Shown here piece by piece: positions 7,895 to 17,028 of a stretch of DNA of 64,000 nt; within the stretch, counting starts at the first letter, position 1, and each line of letters opens with the position of its first letter. Source of the stretch: Rhizobium sp. P40RR-XXII. Lineage in GTDB: Bacteria; Pseudomonadota; Alphaproteobacteria; Rhizobiales; Rhizobiaceae. The position numbers and the translations under genes were made by a program. The notes beneath the pieces are model-generated. The model worked only from the letters and a program-made list of their open reading frames with translations. It made no database searches and was not told the origin of the DNA. Where the stretch lies: assembly GCF_012641405.1 (NCBI RefSeq), contig NZ_JABAII010000015.1, positions 62,001 through 126,000 of the forward strand, given 5' to 3'.

Positions 7895-8260
7895 ATGGGT
7901 CTCCCAGATTCGAGTAGGCGGGACATTATTGATCGCTTGGGACGAGCGGAAGGCCTTGCGGTTGATATCTCGATGAAAGCTTGTGATGGAATAGCGTATA
8001 CTGGGACCATTTCCTGAGGTGCGCAGGCCATGAGGCCGGAGCCTCGGACCGCGAGGGCGGGTGGGTAGGCACAGAGCAAGCACGAAAATATCAGCCGCCT
8101 CCCGAATTATTTGCAAATCATGCTGCCGATGCCCAGCCTTCGTTCGGAAATTAGCGCCCGCGCATGTTAGATTCGAATCGTGATTTCATCGGATGCGGTA
8201 GGGGGCAGCCGGTGAAATGCATAAGCGCATTTGGTGACTGCGATCTCGGGAGGAGAGCAG
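7895..8260. other. intergenic region upstream of the leucine catabolic cluster
   Basis: 366 nt between the divergent GST and oxidoreductase genes. I see no credible gene. It contains a GATTCGAATC palindrome around 8171 and AAATGC-N6-GCATTT (8216-8233), possible operator sites for the downstream operon, and a GGGAGGAG Shine-Dalgarno at its right end. The assignment as promoter region is positional. Confidence 0.5.
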
Positions 8261-11200
8261 ATGCTTGCGACCAGTGTATCGCTAGACGACAAATATACCG
8301 CAGAGGAAGGCCGCGTTTTCATGACCGGCTTGCAGACGCTGGTGCGGCTGCCCATGACGCAGATGCGCCGCGACCGCGCTGCCGGCCTCAATACGGCCGC
8401 CTTCATTTCAGGTTATCGCGGCTCGCCGCTCGGCGGCTACGACCAACAGCTCTTGAAAGCCAAGACTTACCTAGACGCATATGACGTCACCTTCCAGCCT
8501 GGGATCAACGAGGATCTTGCTGCGACGGCCGTATGGGGCTCGCAGCAGGTTGGCCTTTCCCCCGGCGCCCGCAAGGATGGCGTGCTCGGCATCTGGTATG
8601 GCAAAGGTCCTGGCGTCGACCGCTCCGGTGATGTGCTGAAGCACGCCAATGCCGCCGGCACCTCCAAGCATGGCGGCGTTCTCTGTTTTGCAGGCGACGA
8701 CCATTCCGCCAAATCTTCGACCATGCCGCACCAGACCGACCATGATTTCATGTCTGCCGTCATCCCGGTCATCTATCCCTCGTCCATCCACGAATTTCTC
8801 GAATACGGCCTGCTCGGCATCGCCATGTCGCGCTATTCCGGCTGCTGGGTCGGCATGAAGTTCATCGCCGACACCATAGAAACGACGGCCGCCGTCGATC
8901 TCTCGGGCGAGAGGCGGCAATTCGTCCTGCCGACCGATTTCGAAATGCCGCCCGGCGGCCTCAATCTGCGCTGGCCAGATCCGCCGCTGGTGCAGGATGA
9001 TCGTCTGCAGACCTACAAGGCCTATGCGGCCATCGCCTTTGCCCGTGCCAATCGCGTCGACGAAATCACGCACGACGTGCCGAACGCCCGCCTCGGCATC
9101 ATCTCGTCCGGCAAGGCCTATGAGGATGTGCTGCAGGCCCTGCGCGAACTCGAGATCGGCCCGCAGGAAATGGCCGCGATCGGCCTGCGTATCCTCAAGA
9201 TACGCATGCCCTGGCCGCTGGAGCCCGAGGCTGTCAGGCATTTCTCGGAAGGACTGGACGAGGTTCTCGTCGTCGAGGAGCGGCGCGAGATCATCGAAAA
9301 CCAGATCAAGCAGCAGCTCTTCAACTGGCGGGCCGATGTCCGTCCGCGCATCGTCGGCAAGTTCGACGAGCACGATAAACCCTATCTCAGCCTGTCGGCG
9401 GCATTGACCGTCGGCGCGGTCGCGAGAGCCATCGCCGGACGCATCGTCAAGCTCGATCTCGATCAGGGCCTGCATGACCGCATCGCCGCCAAGCTCGCTT
9501 ATCTTGCCGAGCGCGGCCAGATCAGCCGCACTCACGTTGCACCGCTGAACCGCACGCCCTTCTTCTGCTCCGGCTGTCCACACAATACGTCCACCAGAGT
9601 TCCCGAGGGCAGCCGCGCCATCGCCGGCATCGGCTGCCACTACATGGTCACCTGGATGGACCGCAACACCGAGACCTTCACGCAGATGGGCGGCGAAGGC
9701 GTACCGTGGACGGCAATCGCCCGCTACACCGACGAAAAGCACATGTTCGTCAATCTCGGCGACGGCACCTATTTTCACTCCGGCATTCTCGCCATCCGCC
9801 AGTCCGTCGCCTCCAAGGTCAACGTCACCTACAAGCTGCTCTATAACGACGCCGTCGCCATGACCGGCGGCCAGCCGATCGATGGCTATCTGACACCGGA
9901 GCTGGTGACGAAGCAGCTGCATGACGAGGGTGTCAAGCCGATCTACCTGCTGTCTGATAATCCCGATGCCTATCGCGCCTCGGAGCTTGCGCCCGGCGTC
10001 AAGGTGCTGCATCGCGACCATATTGATCAGGTGATGCTGACGCTGCGCGAGACCGAGGGTTGTTCGGCGATCGTCTATGTCCAGACCTGTGCGGCAGAGA
10101 AGCGCCGCCGCCGCAGCCGCGGTCTGATGGAAGATCCGGCCAAGCGTGTCTTCATCAACCCGGCTGTCTGCGAGGGCTGCGGCGATTGCTCCGTGCAATC
10201 CAACTGCATCTCCGTCGAGCCGCTGGAAACGGAGTTCGGCCGCAAACGGCAGATCAACCAATCGAGCTGCAACAAGGATTTCTCCTGCGTCAAGGGCTTC
10301 TGCCCGTCCTTTGTCACCGTTCATGGCGGCAAGCGCCGCAAGCGCAAAGCGCTTGAACATGCCGATGTCGACGTGCCGATGCCCGAAATCCCCGTCATCG
10401 GCGATCGGCCCTGGAACATTGCGATTGCCGGCGTCGGCGGCACCGGCATCCTGACGATCGGCGCGATCCTCGGCATGGCCGCGCATCTGGACGGCAAGGT
10501 GCCGATGATCCTCGACATGGCCGGCCTTGCCCAAAAAGGCGGCGCGGTCATGAGCCATTTGCGCATCGGTCACAATCAGGCCGACGTTACCTCGTCGCGC
10601 ATCGTCAATGGCGGCGCCGATCTGCTGTTTGCCGCGGATGAAGTGGTCGGCGCCTCGAAGGATGCGATTACGCTCTGTTCCTCGAACCGCACGACCGCCA
10701 TCGTCAACACCGGCCTGATGCCGGTCGCCGATTTCGTCCGCAACCGCGATTTCGATTTCAAGGTCGGCTCGCTGCAGCACACCATCGCCAAGACCGTCAG
10801 CGACAAGTCCGTCTTTCTCGATTTCAACCACGTTGCGACCGAGGTGACCGGCGATGCCATATCGACCAATATTCTGCTGACCGGCTTTGCCTGGCAGCGC
10901 GGCCTGCTGCCGCTGTCGCTGGAAGCAATCGAAAAGGCGATCGAGCTCAACGGTGTCGCGGTCAAGGCGAGCCTTTCCGCATTCCAGTGGGGCCGGCTTC
11001 TGGCGCATGACCCGCAGGCCGTGCATGCCATGATGGCCGAGCGCGATGCCGGCAAGACACTGGCGGAGATGAGCCTCGATGAGCTCATCAAGCATCGCAA
11101 GGCGCATCTGACGGCCTATCAGAATGCGGCGCTTGCCGAACGCTATGCCGGTTTCGTCGCCCGCGCCAATGCGCTGGCTGCGAGGGAACGGCTTTCGGAC

Positions 11201-11743
11201 AAGGTGCCCTTTGCCGTCGCCGTCACCTATGCGCGCGTTCTAGCCTACAAGGACGAATACGAGGTCGCCCGCCTGCTGACCGATCCCGCTTTCGAGGCGC
11301 ATCTGCACGAGGAGATGGAAGGCGATTTCAAGCTGGCGCTCAACCTTGCCCCGCCCATCCTCGGCGGCAAGGACCCGAATGGCCGGCCGAAGAAGCGCGA
11401 GTTCGGCGCCTGGATACTGCCGGTGCTGCGGGCGATCGCGCCGATGAAGCGACTGCGCGGCACGCTGCTCGATCCCTTTGGCTACATGGCGGAACGCCGG
11501 CTCGAGCGCCGCTTGATTGCCGGCTACGAAAAGATTGCGGAGCGGGTGCTTGCCGGCCTGCGTCATGACAACGAAGCCGAGGCCCTTGCCATCCTCTCGC
11601 TGTTTGATGAGATAAGAGGCTTCGGACCGATCAAGGAGGAGGCCGCCCGCAAGATCATGGCGAAGATATCAGACAAGCTGAAGGTCTATGAGATGCCTGG
11701 GGAGAAGCAAGGCAAGCAGCATGTGCCTGCTGACGCCGCATGA
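8261..11743 (+). CDS. fused indolepyruvate ferredoxin oxidoreductase family protein
   Basis: A 1160-residue single-chain 2-oxoacid:ferredoxin oxidoreductase. The N-terminal half has the pyrimidine-binding region (FISGYRGSPLGGYDQQL, about 48-64) and the TPP-binding segment GDGTYFHSG with downstream NDAVAMTGGQP. A ferredoxin-like Cys-rich insert follows at about 636-685 (CEGCGDC, CVKGFCPS). From about 725 comes the gamma domain with GVGGTGILTIGAILGMAAH. It would decarboxylate a 2-oxoacid to an acyl-CoA, passing electrons to ferredoxin; the substrate is uncertain. The ATG at 8261 follows GGGAGGAG. It heads the cluster containing isovaleryl-CoA dehydrogenase, suggesting a branched-chain 2-oxoacid, but this is inference. 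Confidence 0.88.
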   Translation: MLATSVSLDDKYTAEEGRVFMTGLQTLVRLPMTQMRRDRAAGLNTAAFISGYRGSPLGGYDQQLLKAKTYLDAYDVTFQPGINEDLAATAVWGSQQVGLSPGARKDGVLGIWYGKGPGVDRSGDVLKHANAAGTSKHGGVLCFAGDDHSAKSSTMPHQTDHDFMSAVIPVIYPSSIHEFLEYGLLGIAMSRYSGCWVGMKFIADTIETTAAVDLSGERRQFVLPTDFEMPPGGLNLRWPDPPLVQDDRLQTYKAYAAIAFARANRVDEITHDVPNARLGIISSGKAYEDVLQALRELEIGPQEMAAIGLRILKIRMPWPLEPEAVRHFSEGLDEVLVVEERREIIENQIKQQLFNWRADVRPRIVGKFDEHDKPYLSLSAALTVGAVARAIAGRIVKLDLDQGLHDRIAAKLAYLAERGQISRTHVAPLNRTPFFCSGCPHNTSTRVPEGSRAIAGIGCHYMVTWMDRNTETFTQMGGEGVPWTAIARYTDEKHMFVNLGDGTYFHSGILAIRQSVASKVNVTYKLLYNDAVAMTGGQPIDGYLTPELVTKQLHDEGVKPIYLLSDNPDAYRASELAPGVKVLHRDHIDQVMLTLRETEGCSAIVYVQTCAAEKRRRRSRGLMEDPAKRVFINPAVCEGCGDCSVQSNCISVEPLETEFGRKRQINQSSCNKDFSCVKGFCPSFVTVHGGKRRKRKALEHADVDVPMPEIPVIGDRPWNIAIAGVGGTGILTIGAILGMAAHLDGKVPMILDMAGLAQKGGAVMSHLRIGHNQADVTSSRIVNGGADLLFAADEVVGASKDAITLCSSNRTTAIVNTGLMPVADFVRNRDFDFKVGSLQHTIAKTVSDKSVFLDFNHVATEVTGDAISTNILLTGFAWQRGLLPLSLEAIEKAIELNGVAVKASLSAFQWGRLLAHDPQAVHAMMAERDAGKTLAEMSLDELIKHRKAHLTAYQNAALAERYAGFVARANALAARERLSDKVPFAVAVTYARVLAYKDEYEVARLLTDPAFEAHLHEEMEGDFKLALNLAPPILGGKDPNGRPKKREFGAWILPVLRAIAPMKRLRGTLLDPFGYMAERRLERRLIAGYEKIAERVLAGLRHDNEAEALAILSLFDEIRGFGPIKEEAARKIMAKISDKLKVYEMPGEKQGKQHVPADAA

Positions 11744-11829
11744 CCGCAAAGGCCAAAACTTGAAGCGGGCATGAAGAGATATAGGTTCGTAAGGATCGCG
11801 CGTTCGGGACAATCGGGAGGAGAAGCCGG

Positions 11830-12993
11830 ATGTTTGCAGGGGGATTGAATTTCGCGCTTGGCGAGGACATCGAGGCACTCCGCGAACAGGTGCGCCGTTT
11901 TGCCGCCAACCGTATCGCACCGTTTGCCGACGAAATCGACCGCAACAACAGTTTCCCGATGCATCTGTGGCGGGAGATGGGCGATCTCGGCCTGCTTGGG
12001 ATCACCGTCGACGAAGCCTTCGGTGGCGCCGGCCTCGGTTATCTCGCCCATACGGTGGCGATGGAGGAAATCAGCCGCGCCTCGGCCTCCATCGGCCTGA
12101 GCTACGGCGCCCATTCCAACCTCTGCGTCAACCAGATCCACCGCAACGGCACGACGGCGCAGAAGGAGCGCTATCTGCCGAAGCTGATTTCAGGCGAGCA
12201 TGTCGGTGCGTTGGCGATGTCGGAGCCCGGCGCGGGTTCCGATGTCGTCTCCATGAAGCTGCATGCCGAAAGGCGCGGCGGCCGCTATGTGCTGAACGGC
12301 AGCAAGATGTGGATCACCAACGGCCCCGATGCCGATGTCCTCGTCGTCTACGCCAAGACCTCGCCGGATGCCGGCCCGCGCGGCATCACCGCCTTCCTCG
12401 TCGAAAAAGGCTTCCCCGGCTTCTCCGTCGGCCAGAAGCTCGACAAGCTCGGCATGCGCGGCTCGAACACGTCGGAGCTGATCTTCCTCGATTGCGAAGT
12501 TCCGGAGGAAAATGTTCTGGGTCAGCTCGACGGCGGCGTCGGCGTGTTGATGTCCGGCCTCGACTATGAGCGCGTCGTGCTCTCCGGTGGCCCCATCGGC
12601 ATCATGGCCGCCTGCATGGATGTGGTGCTGCCCTACATGCATGAGCGCAAGCAGTTCGGCCAGTCGATCGGCGAGTTCCAGCTGATGCAGGGCAAGCTGG
12701 CCGACATGTATGTCACCATGAATGCCGCGCGTGCCTATGTCTATGCGGTGGCCGCCGCCTGCGATCGCGGCGAGACCACTCGCAAGGATGCCGCCGGCTG
12801 CATTCTCTACTCCGCCGAGAAGGCGACGGCGCTGGCGCTCGAGTGCATCCAGGCGCTGGGCGGCAATGGCTACACCAATGATTATCCCGCCGGACGGCTG
12901 CTGCGCGACGCCAAACTCTATGAGATCGGCGCCGGCACTTCCGAAATCCGGCGCATGCTGATCGGCCGCGAGTTGTTCGGCGAAACGACCTGA
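11830..12993 (+). CDS. ivd: isovaleryl-CoA dehydrogenase
   Basis: A 387-residue acyl-CoA dehydrogenase converting isovaleryl-CoA to 3-methylcrotonyl-CoA in leucine breakdown, with FAD as cofactor. Conserved segments include ALAMSEPGAGSDVVSMKL and MWITNGPDADVLVVYAKT for the flavin/substrate site, and the C-terminal QALGGNGYTNDYPAGRLLRD and GTSEIRRMLIGREL. Glu247 in GLDYERVVLSGGPIG occupies the position of the catalytic base characteristic of isovaleryl-CoA dehydrogenases, rather than the C-terminal Glu of other family members. GGGAGGAG precedes the ATG. It lies 86 nt after the oxidoreductase and 35 nt before mccB, in one likely operon. Confidence 0.94.
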   Translation: MFAGGLNFALGEDIEALREQVRRFAANRIAPFADEIDRNNSFPMHLWREMGDLGLLGITVDEAFGGAGLGYLAHTVAMEEISRASASIGLSYGAHSNLCVNQIHRNGTTAQKERYLPKLISGEHVGALAMSEPGAGSDVVSMKLHAERRGGRYVLNGSKMWITNGPDADVLVVYAKTSPDAGPRGITAFLVEKGFPGFSVGQKLDKLGMRGSNTSELIFLDCEVPEENVLGQLDGGVGVLMSGLDYERVVLSGGPIGIMAACMDVVLPYMHERKQFGQSIGEFQLMQGKLADMYVTMNAARAYVYAVAAACDRGETTRKDAAGCILYSAEKATALALECIQALGGNGYTNDYPAGRLLRDAKLYEIGAGTSEIRRMLIGRELFGETT

Positions 12994-13028
12994 TTTCGAA
13001 TTTCATTTTACTCGATCCGCGAGGCCGC

Positions 13029-14636
13029 ATGACCGTCCTGAAATCAGAGATATCGACGCATACGGATCGCTTCCGCGACAACCGCGCCGCCATGCTGGAG
13101 GCGATCGGTGTCGCCGAGGCTGCTGCGTTGCAGGCGGCGGAAGGCGGAGGCGCCCAGGCGCGCGAGCGTCATGTCAGCCGTGGCAAGATGCTGCCGCGCG
13201 ACCGCGTTGCCAGCCTAATCGATCCCGCCACGCCGTTTCTGGAGATCGGGACGACAGCCGCTCATGGTCTCTATGGCGGTGAGGCGCCGGGTGCCGGCCT
13301 GATCGCCGGCATCGGCCGCGTTTCCGGCCGCGACTGCATGATCGTCTGCAACGACGCCACGGTCAAAGGCGGCACCTACTATCCGATCACGGTGAAGAAG
13401 CATCTTCGCGCGCAGGAGATTGCGGCGGAGAACAATCTTCCCTGCATCTATCTTGTCGATTCCGGTGGCGCCAACCTGCCGAACCAGGACGAGGTCTTTC
13501 CGGACCGCGATCATTTCGGCCGCATCTTCTACAATCAGGCCAATATGTCGGCAGCGGGCATCCCGCAGATCGCCGTCGTCATGGGGTCCTGCACGGCAGG
13601 CGGCGCCTATGTGCCCGCCATGTCCGACGAAACCATCATTGTCGAGAAGCAGGGGACGATCTTTCTCGCCGGCCCGCCGCTCGTCAAGGCGGCGACGGGG
13701 GAAGTGGTCTCGGCCGAGGATCTGGGTGGCGGCGATGTGCACACACGTCTCTCCGGCGTTGCCGATCATCTGGCGCGTGACGATGCCCATGCCCTTGCGC
13801 TTGCCCGCCAAGCGGTTGCCAACCTCAATCGCCGCAAGCCGGAGAGCGTCGAGCTTCGCGCGCCAGAGGCGCCGCTCTACGATCCCGAAGAGATCCTTGG
13901 CATCGTCCCTTCCGATCTGCGCACGCCCTATGACGTGCGCGAGGTGATAGTGCGCATGGTGGATGGCTCCCGCCTCGATGAATTCAAGGCACGCTACGGC
14001 ACGACGCTGGTTTGCGGCTTTGCCCATATCCACGGTATTCCCGTGGGGATCATCGCCAATAATGGCGTCCTCTTTTCGGAGTCGGCGCTGAAGGGCGCGC
14101 ATTTCGTCGAGCTTTGCTCACAGCGCAAGATCCCGCTGGTCTTCCTGCAGAACATCACGGGCTTCATGGTCGGCCGCAAATACGAGACGGAAGGCATCGC
14201 CAAGAACGGCGCCAAGCTGGTGACGGCCGTGGCCACGACCAAAGTCCCGAAGATCACCATGCTGATCGGCGGCTCCTTCGGCGCCGGCAATTACGGCATG
14301 GCCGGCCGTGCCTATTCGCCGCGTTTCCTCTGGACCTGGCCGAACAGCCGCATCTCGGTCATGGGTGGGGAGCAGGCGGCTGGCGTGCTCGCCACTGTGC
14401 GCGGCGAGGCGCTGACGCGCGCCGGCAAGCCATGGACGAAGGAGGAAGAGGCCGCCTTCAAGGCACCGACGCTCAAGATGTTCGAAACCCAGAGCCACCC
14501 GCTCTACGCCTCGGCGCGCCTCTGGGACGATGGTATCATCGACCCGCGCAAGAGCCGCGACGTGCTGGCTCTGTCGCTTTCAGCAGCACTCAACGCGCCG
14601 ATCGAAGACACGCGCTTCGGTCTTTTCAGAATGTGA
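13029..14636 (+). CDS. mccB: methylcrotonyl-CoA carboxylase beta (carboxyltransferase) subunit
   Basis: A 535-residue carboxyltransferase subunit of 3-methylcrotonyl-CoA carboxylase, moving the carboxyl group from biotin to 3-methylcrotonyl-CoA. It shows the crotonase-fold carboxyltransferase pattern: YLVDSGGANLPNQDEVFPD, VMGSCTAGGAYVPAMSDE in the N-domain, and FLQNITGFMVGRKYE plus GGSFGAGNYGMAGRAYSPRF in the C-domain. The N-terminal DRVASLIDPATPFLEIG is typical of MccB/PccB. Context with ivd, mccA, mvaB and the hydratase supports the methylcrotonyl rather than the propionyl assignment. It is followed within 10 nt by the Rid gene. Confidence 0.95.
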   Translation: MTVLKSEISTHTDRFRDNRAAMLEAIGVAEAAALQAAEGGGAQARERHVSRGKMLPRDRVASLIDPATPFLEIGTTAAHGLYGGEAPGAGLIAGIGRVSGRDCMIVCNDATVKGGTYYPITVKKHLRAQEIAAENNLPCIYLVDSGGANLPNQDEVFPDRDHFGRIFYNQANMSAAGIPQIAVVMGSCTAGGAYVPAMSDETIIVEKQGTIFLAGPPLVKAATGEVVSAEDLGGGDVHTRLSGVADHLARDDAHALALARQAVANLNRRKPESVELRAPEAPLYDPEEILGIVPSDLRTPYDVREVIVRMVDGSRLDEFKARYGTTLVCGFAHIHGIPVGIIANNGVLFSESALKGAHFVELCSQRKIPLVFLQNITGFMVGRKYETEGIAKNGAKLVTAVATTKVPKITMLIGGSFGAGNYGMAGRAYSPRFLWTWPNSRISVMGGEQAAGVLATVRGEALTRAGKPWTKEEEAAFKAPTLKMFETQSHPLYASARLWDDGIIDPRKSRDVLALSLSAALNAPIEDTRFGLFRM

Positions 14637-14646
14637 GGAGATGGAG

Positions 14647-15030
14647 ATGAAACGCGATGCCGTGAATGCCAAGAATGCGCCGCAGCCTCGCGGTGGTTAT
14701 ACGCAGGCCGTAAAACTTGAGAATTTCGAGCGATTGCTTTTTGTCAGCGGCCAGATTCCGACCGATGTCGACGATACCCTGCCGGAAGGCTTTCAAGCGC
14801 AGGCTCGCCAGGTCTGGCACAATATCGACGCTCAACTGAAGGCAGCCGGCATGACGAAGGACGATATCGTCAAGGTCACCACCTTTCTCGCCGACCGTCA
14901 TCACACCATGGAGAACCGCGAGATCCGCAGCGAATATCTGGGCTCGCTCGCGCCGGCGATGACTGTCGTGATCGCTGGCATTTTCGATAAGGCCTGGCTG
15001 CTCGAAGTCGAAGTCATTGCCGCGCAATAG
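14647..15030 (+). CDS. Rid family protein (YjgF/YER057c/UK114), non-canonical
   Basis: A 127-residue Rid-family protein, normally a homotrimeric enamine/imine hydrolase. Recognisable elements are LLFVSGQIPTD, QVWHNIDAQLKAAGMTKDDIVKVT and PAMTVVIAG. The usual substrate-binding Arg of true RidA (in the VARLP-type motif) is absent: the equivalent stretch reads AGIFDKAWLLEVEVIAAQ. It therefore probably belongs to another Rid subfamily with a different or no imine deaminase activity. The ATG at 14647 is preferred because GAGGAG lies 6 nt upstream; 14641 is an in-frame alternative. It sits between mccB and mccA, within the operon. Confidence 0.88.
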   Translation: MKRDAVNAKNAPQPRGGYTQAVKLENFERLLFVSGQIPTDVDDTLPEGFQAQARQVWHNIDAQLKAAGMTKDDIVKVTTFLADRHHTMENREIRSEYLGSLAPAMTVVIAGIFDKAWLLEVEVIAAQ

Positions 15031-15039
15031 GGTCAGCCG

Positions 15040-17028
15040 ATGTTTTCGAAGATACTGATCGCCAACCGCGGGGAAATCGCCTGCCGGGTCATCCGGACGG
15101 CAAGGCGCCTGGGCATCCGCACGGTCGCCGTCTATTCCGACGCCGATCGGGATGCGTTGCATGTGGCGCTGGCCGGCGAGGCCATTCATATCGGCCCGGC
15201 GGCGGCGGGCGAGAGCTATCTTTCGAAAGAGAAGATCATTGCGGCGGCTCAGCGAACCCGGGCGGAAGCCATTCACCCCGGCTATGGCTTTCTCTCGGAA
15301 AATGCCGAATTCGCCGAAGCGGTCGAGGCCGCGGGTCTCGTCTTCGTCGGCCCGTCGCCGGCCTCGATCCGGGCCATGGGGCTCAAGGATGCCGCCAAGG
15401 CGCTGATGGAGCGGGCCGGCGTGCCCGTTGTTCCCGGCTATCATGGCGATGGGCAGGAGCCCGGCTTCCTCGCCGAGCAGGCTGATGGCATCGGCTTTCC
15501 CGTTCTCATCAAGGCGCGGGCGGGCGGCGGCGGCAAGGGCATGCGCCGCGTCGACCGGCCGGAGGATTTAGAGGCCTCGCTGGAGGCGGCGAAGCGCGAG
15601 GCGAAATCCGCCTTCGGTGACGACGCCGTGTTGATCGAGAAATACCTGATCAAGCCGCGCCACATCGAAATCCAGGTCTTCGGCGACAGCTATGGCAATG
15701 CCGTGCATCTCTTCGAGCGCGATTGCTCGCTGCAGCGCCGGCACCAGAAGGTGATCGAGGAGGCTCCGGCCCCCGGCATGACTGAGGAGATGCGCAGTGC
15801 CATGGGCGAAGCGGCGGTTCGCGCCGCCCGCGCCATCGATTATCGCGGCGCCGGCACGGTCGAATTCATCGCCGACATCTCGGATGGCCTGTCGCCGGAC
15901 CGCTTCTTCTTCATGGAAATGAATACTCGCCTGCAGGTCGAGCACCCCGTTACCGAGGCGATCGCCGGTGTCGACCTGGTGGAATGGCAATTGCGCGTAG
16001 CGAGCGGTGAGCCGCTGCCGAAGACGCAAGACGAACTCACCATAAACGGCTGGGCCTTCGAAGCCCGCATCTACGCAGAAGACCCCTCGCGCGGTTTCCT
16101 GCCGGCAACCGGCACGCTCTCGCACTTACGCTTTCCCGAAGATGATGCCCGCATCGATGCGGGCGTGCGCGAGGGCGACAGCATCACGCCGCATTACGAT
16201 CCGCTGATCGCCAAGCTGACGGTGCATGCGCCGGATCGCGCGGCCGCCCTTGCCAGGCTCACGCAAGGGCTGAAGCAGACGCAGGTCGCCGGAACAACCA
16301 CCAATCTCGATTTCCTCATCCGTCTCAGCCGCCAGCCGGATTTCGTCGCAGGTCATCCGGATACCGGGTTGATCGACCGGGATGTGGAGGCGCTGACCGC
16401 GACGCAACAGCCAGACGATGCGGCCCTTGCCATTGCCGCCATCGTCGAGGCGGGCGGCTTCAGGCGCGCCGCTGGTAGCGACCCCTGGCTCTCGCTCGGT
16501 GCCTGGCAGCTCTGGGGCGAAACAAGCCGACCTGTCACGCTGCATTTTGCCGGCGGCCATAGGAATTGCTGGGTGATCGCAAAGGCTGAGACGATTTTCA
16601 ACGTTGCCTTCGATGATCGCACCATTCCTGTCCATCTCTTCGAAAGTGATACTGTTTCCCGACGCGTCGAGATCGACGGCCGGCAGTCCCATGTCGATAT
16701 CTTTGAGACGTCGTCAGGCGTGACGCTGTTCTTTGACGGGCACACCCATCATTTCCATCGCCTCGATCTGCTCGATGGCGCGGAGGAGGCCGCCGCCGGT
16801 GGCGACCGTGTGATTGCGCCGATGCCGGGCCTCGTCAAGATCGTCCGCGTGCGGGAGGGCGACGCGGTGGCGAAGGGCCAGGCGCTGGTCGTCATGGAGG
16901 CCATGAAGATGGAGCTGACACTGACGGCGACGCGCGACGGCATCGTCGAAAGCCTGCATGTCGGCGAGGGCGATCAGACCAGCGAAAGCGCCGTGCTTCT
17001 GTCGCTTCGGCCGGAGGACGCGGTATGA
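15040..17028 (+). CDS. mccA: methylcrotonyl-CoA carboxylase alpha (biotin carboxylase/BCCP) subunit
   Basis: A 662-residue biotin-dependent carboxylase subunit. The N-terminal biotin carboxylase domain has KILIANRGEIACRVIRTARR and GYGFLSENAEFAEA, the ATP-grasp Gly-rich loop GFPVLIKARAGGGGKGMR, and the RDCSLQRRHQKVIEEAPAP and MNTRLQVEHPVTE motifs. The C-terminal BCCP domain ends with VVMEAMKMELTLTA, where Lys623 should be biotinylated. It carboxylates biotin using ATP and bicarbonate and pairs with MccB. It starts 10 nt after the Rid gene and its stop overlaps the mvaB start by ATGA, indicating translational coupling. Confidence 0.95.
   Translation: MFSKILIANRGEIACRVIRTARRLGIRTVAVYSDADRDALHVALAGEAIHIGPAAAGESYLSKEKIIAAAQRTRAEAIHPGYGFLSENAEFAEAVEAAGLVFVGPSPASIRAMGLKDAAKALMERAGVPVVPGYHGDGQEPGFLAEQADGIGFPVLIKARAGGGGKGMRRVDRPEDLEASLEAAKREAKSAFGDDAVLIEKYLIKPRHIEIQVFGDSYGNAVHLFERDCSLQRRHQKVIEEAPAPGMTEEMRSAMGEAAVRAARAIDYRGAGTVEFIADISDGLSPDRFFFMEMNTRLQVEHPVTEAIAGVDLVEWQLRVASGEPLPKTQDELTINGWAFEARIYAEDPSRGFLPATGTLSHLRFPEDDARIDAGVREGDSITPHYDPLIAKLTVHAPDRAAALARLTQGLKQTQVAGTTTNLDFLIRLSRQPDFVAGHPDTGLIDRDVEALTATQQPDDAALAIAAIVEAGGFRRAAGSDPWLSLGAWQLWGETSRPVTLHFAGGHRNCWVIAKAETIFNVAFDDRTIPVHLFESDTVSRRVEIDGRQSHVDIFETSSGVTLFFDGHTHHFHRLDLLDGAEEAAAGGDRVIAPMPGLVKIVRVREGDAVAKGQALVVMEAMKMELTLTATRDGIVESLHVGEGDQTSESAVLLSLRPEDAV

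Noticed and set aside
7895..8116. Longer N-terminus for the second GST
   Set aside because: The GST fold starts at 7894 with a good ribosome-binding site; the upstream residues are low-quality frame extension.
8471..11107. Long open frame on the minus strand opposite the oxidoreductase gene
   Set aside because: It is exactly antisense to a gene with clear domain motifs, has no recognisable domain and an Arg/Asp/Gly-biased composition typical of GC-rich antisense frames.
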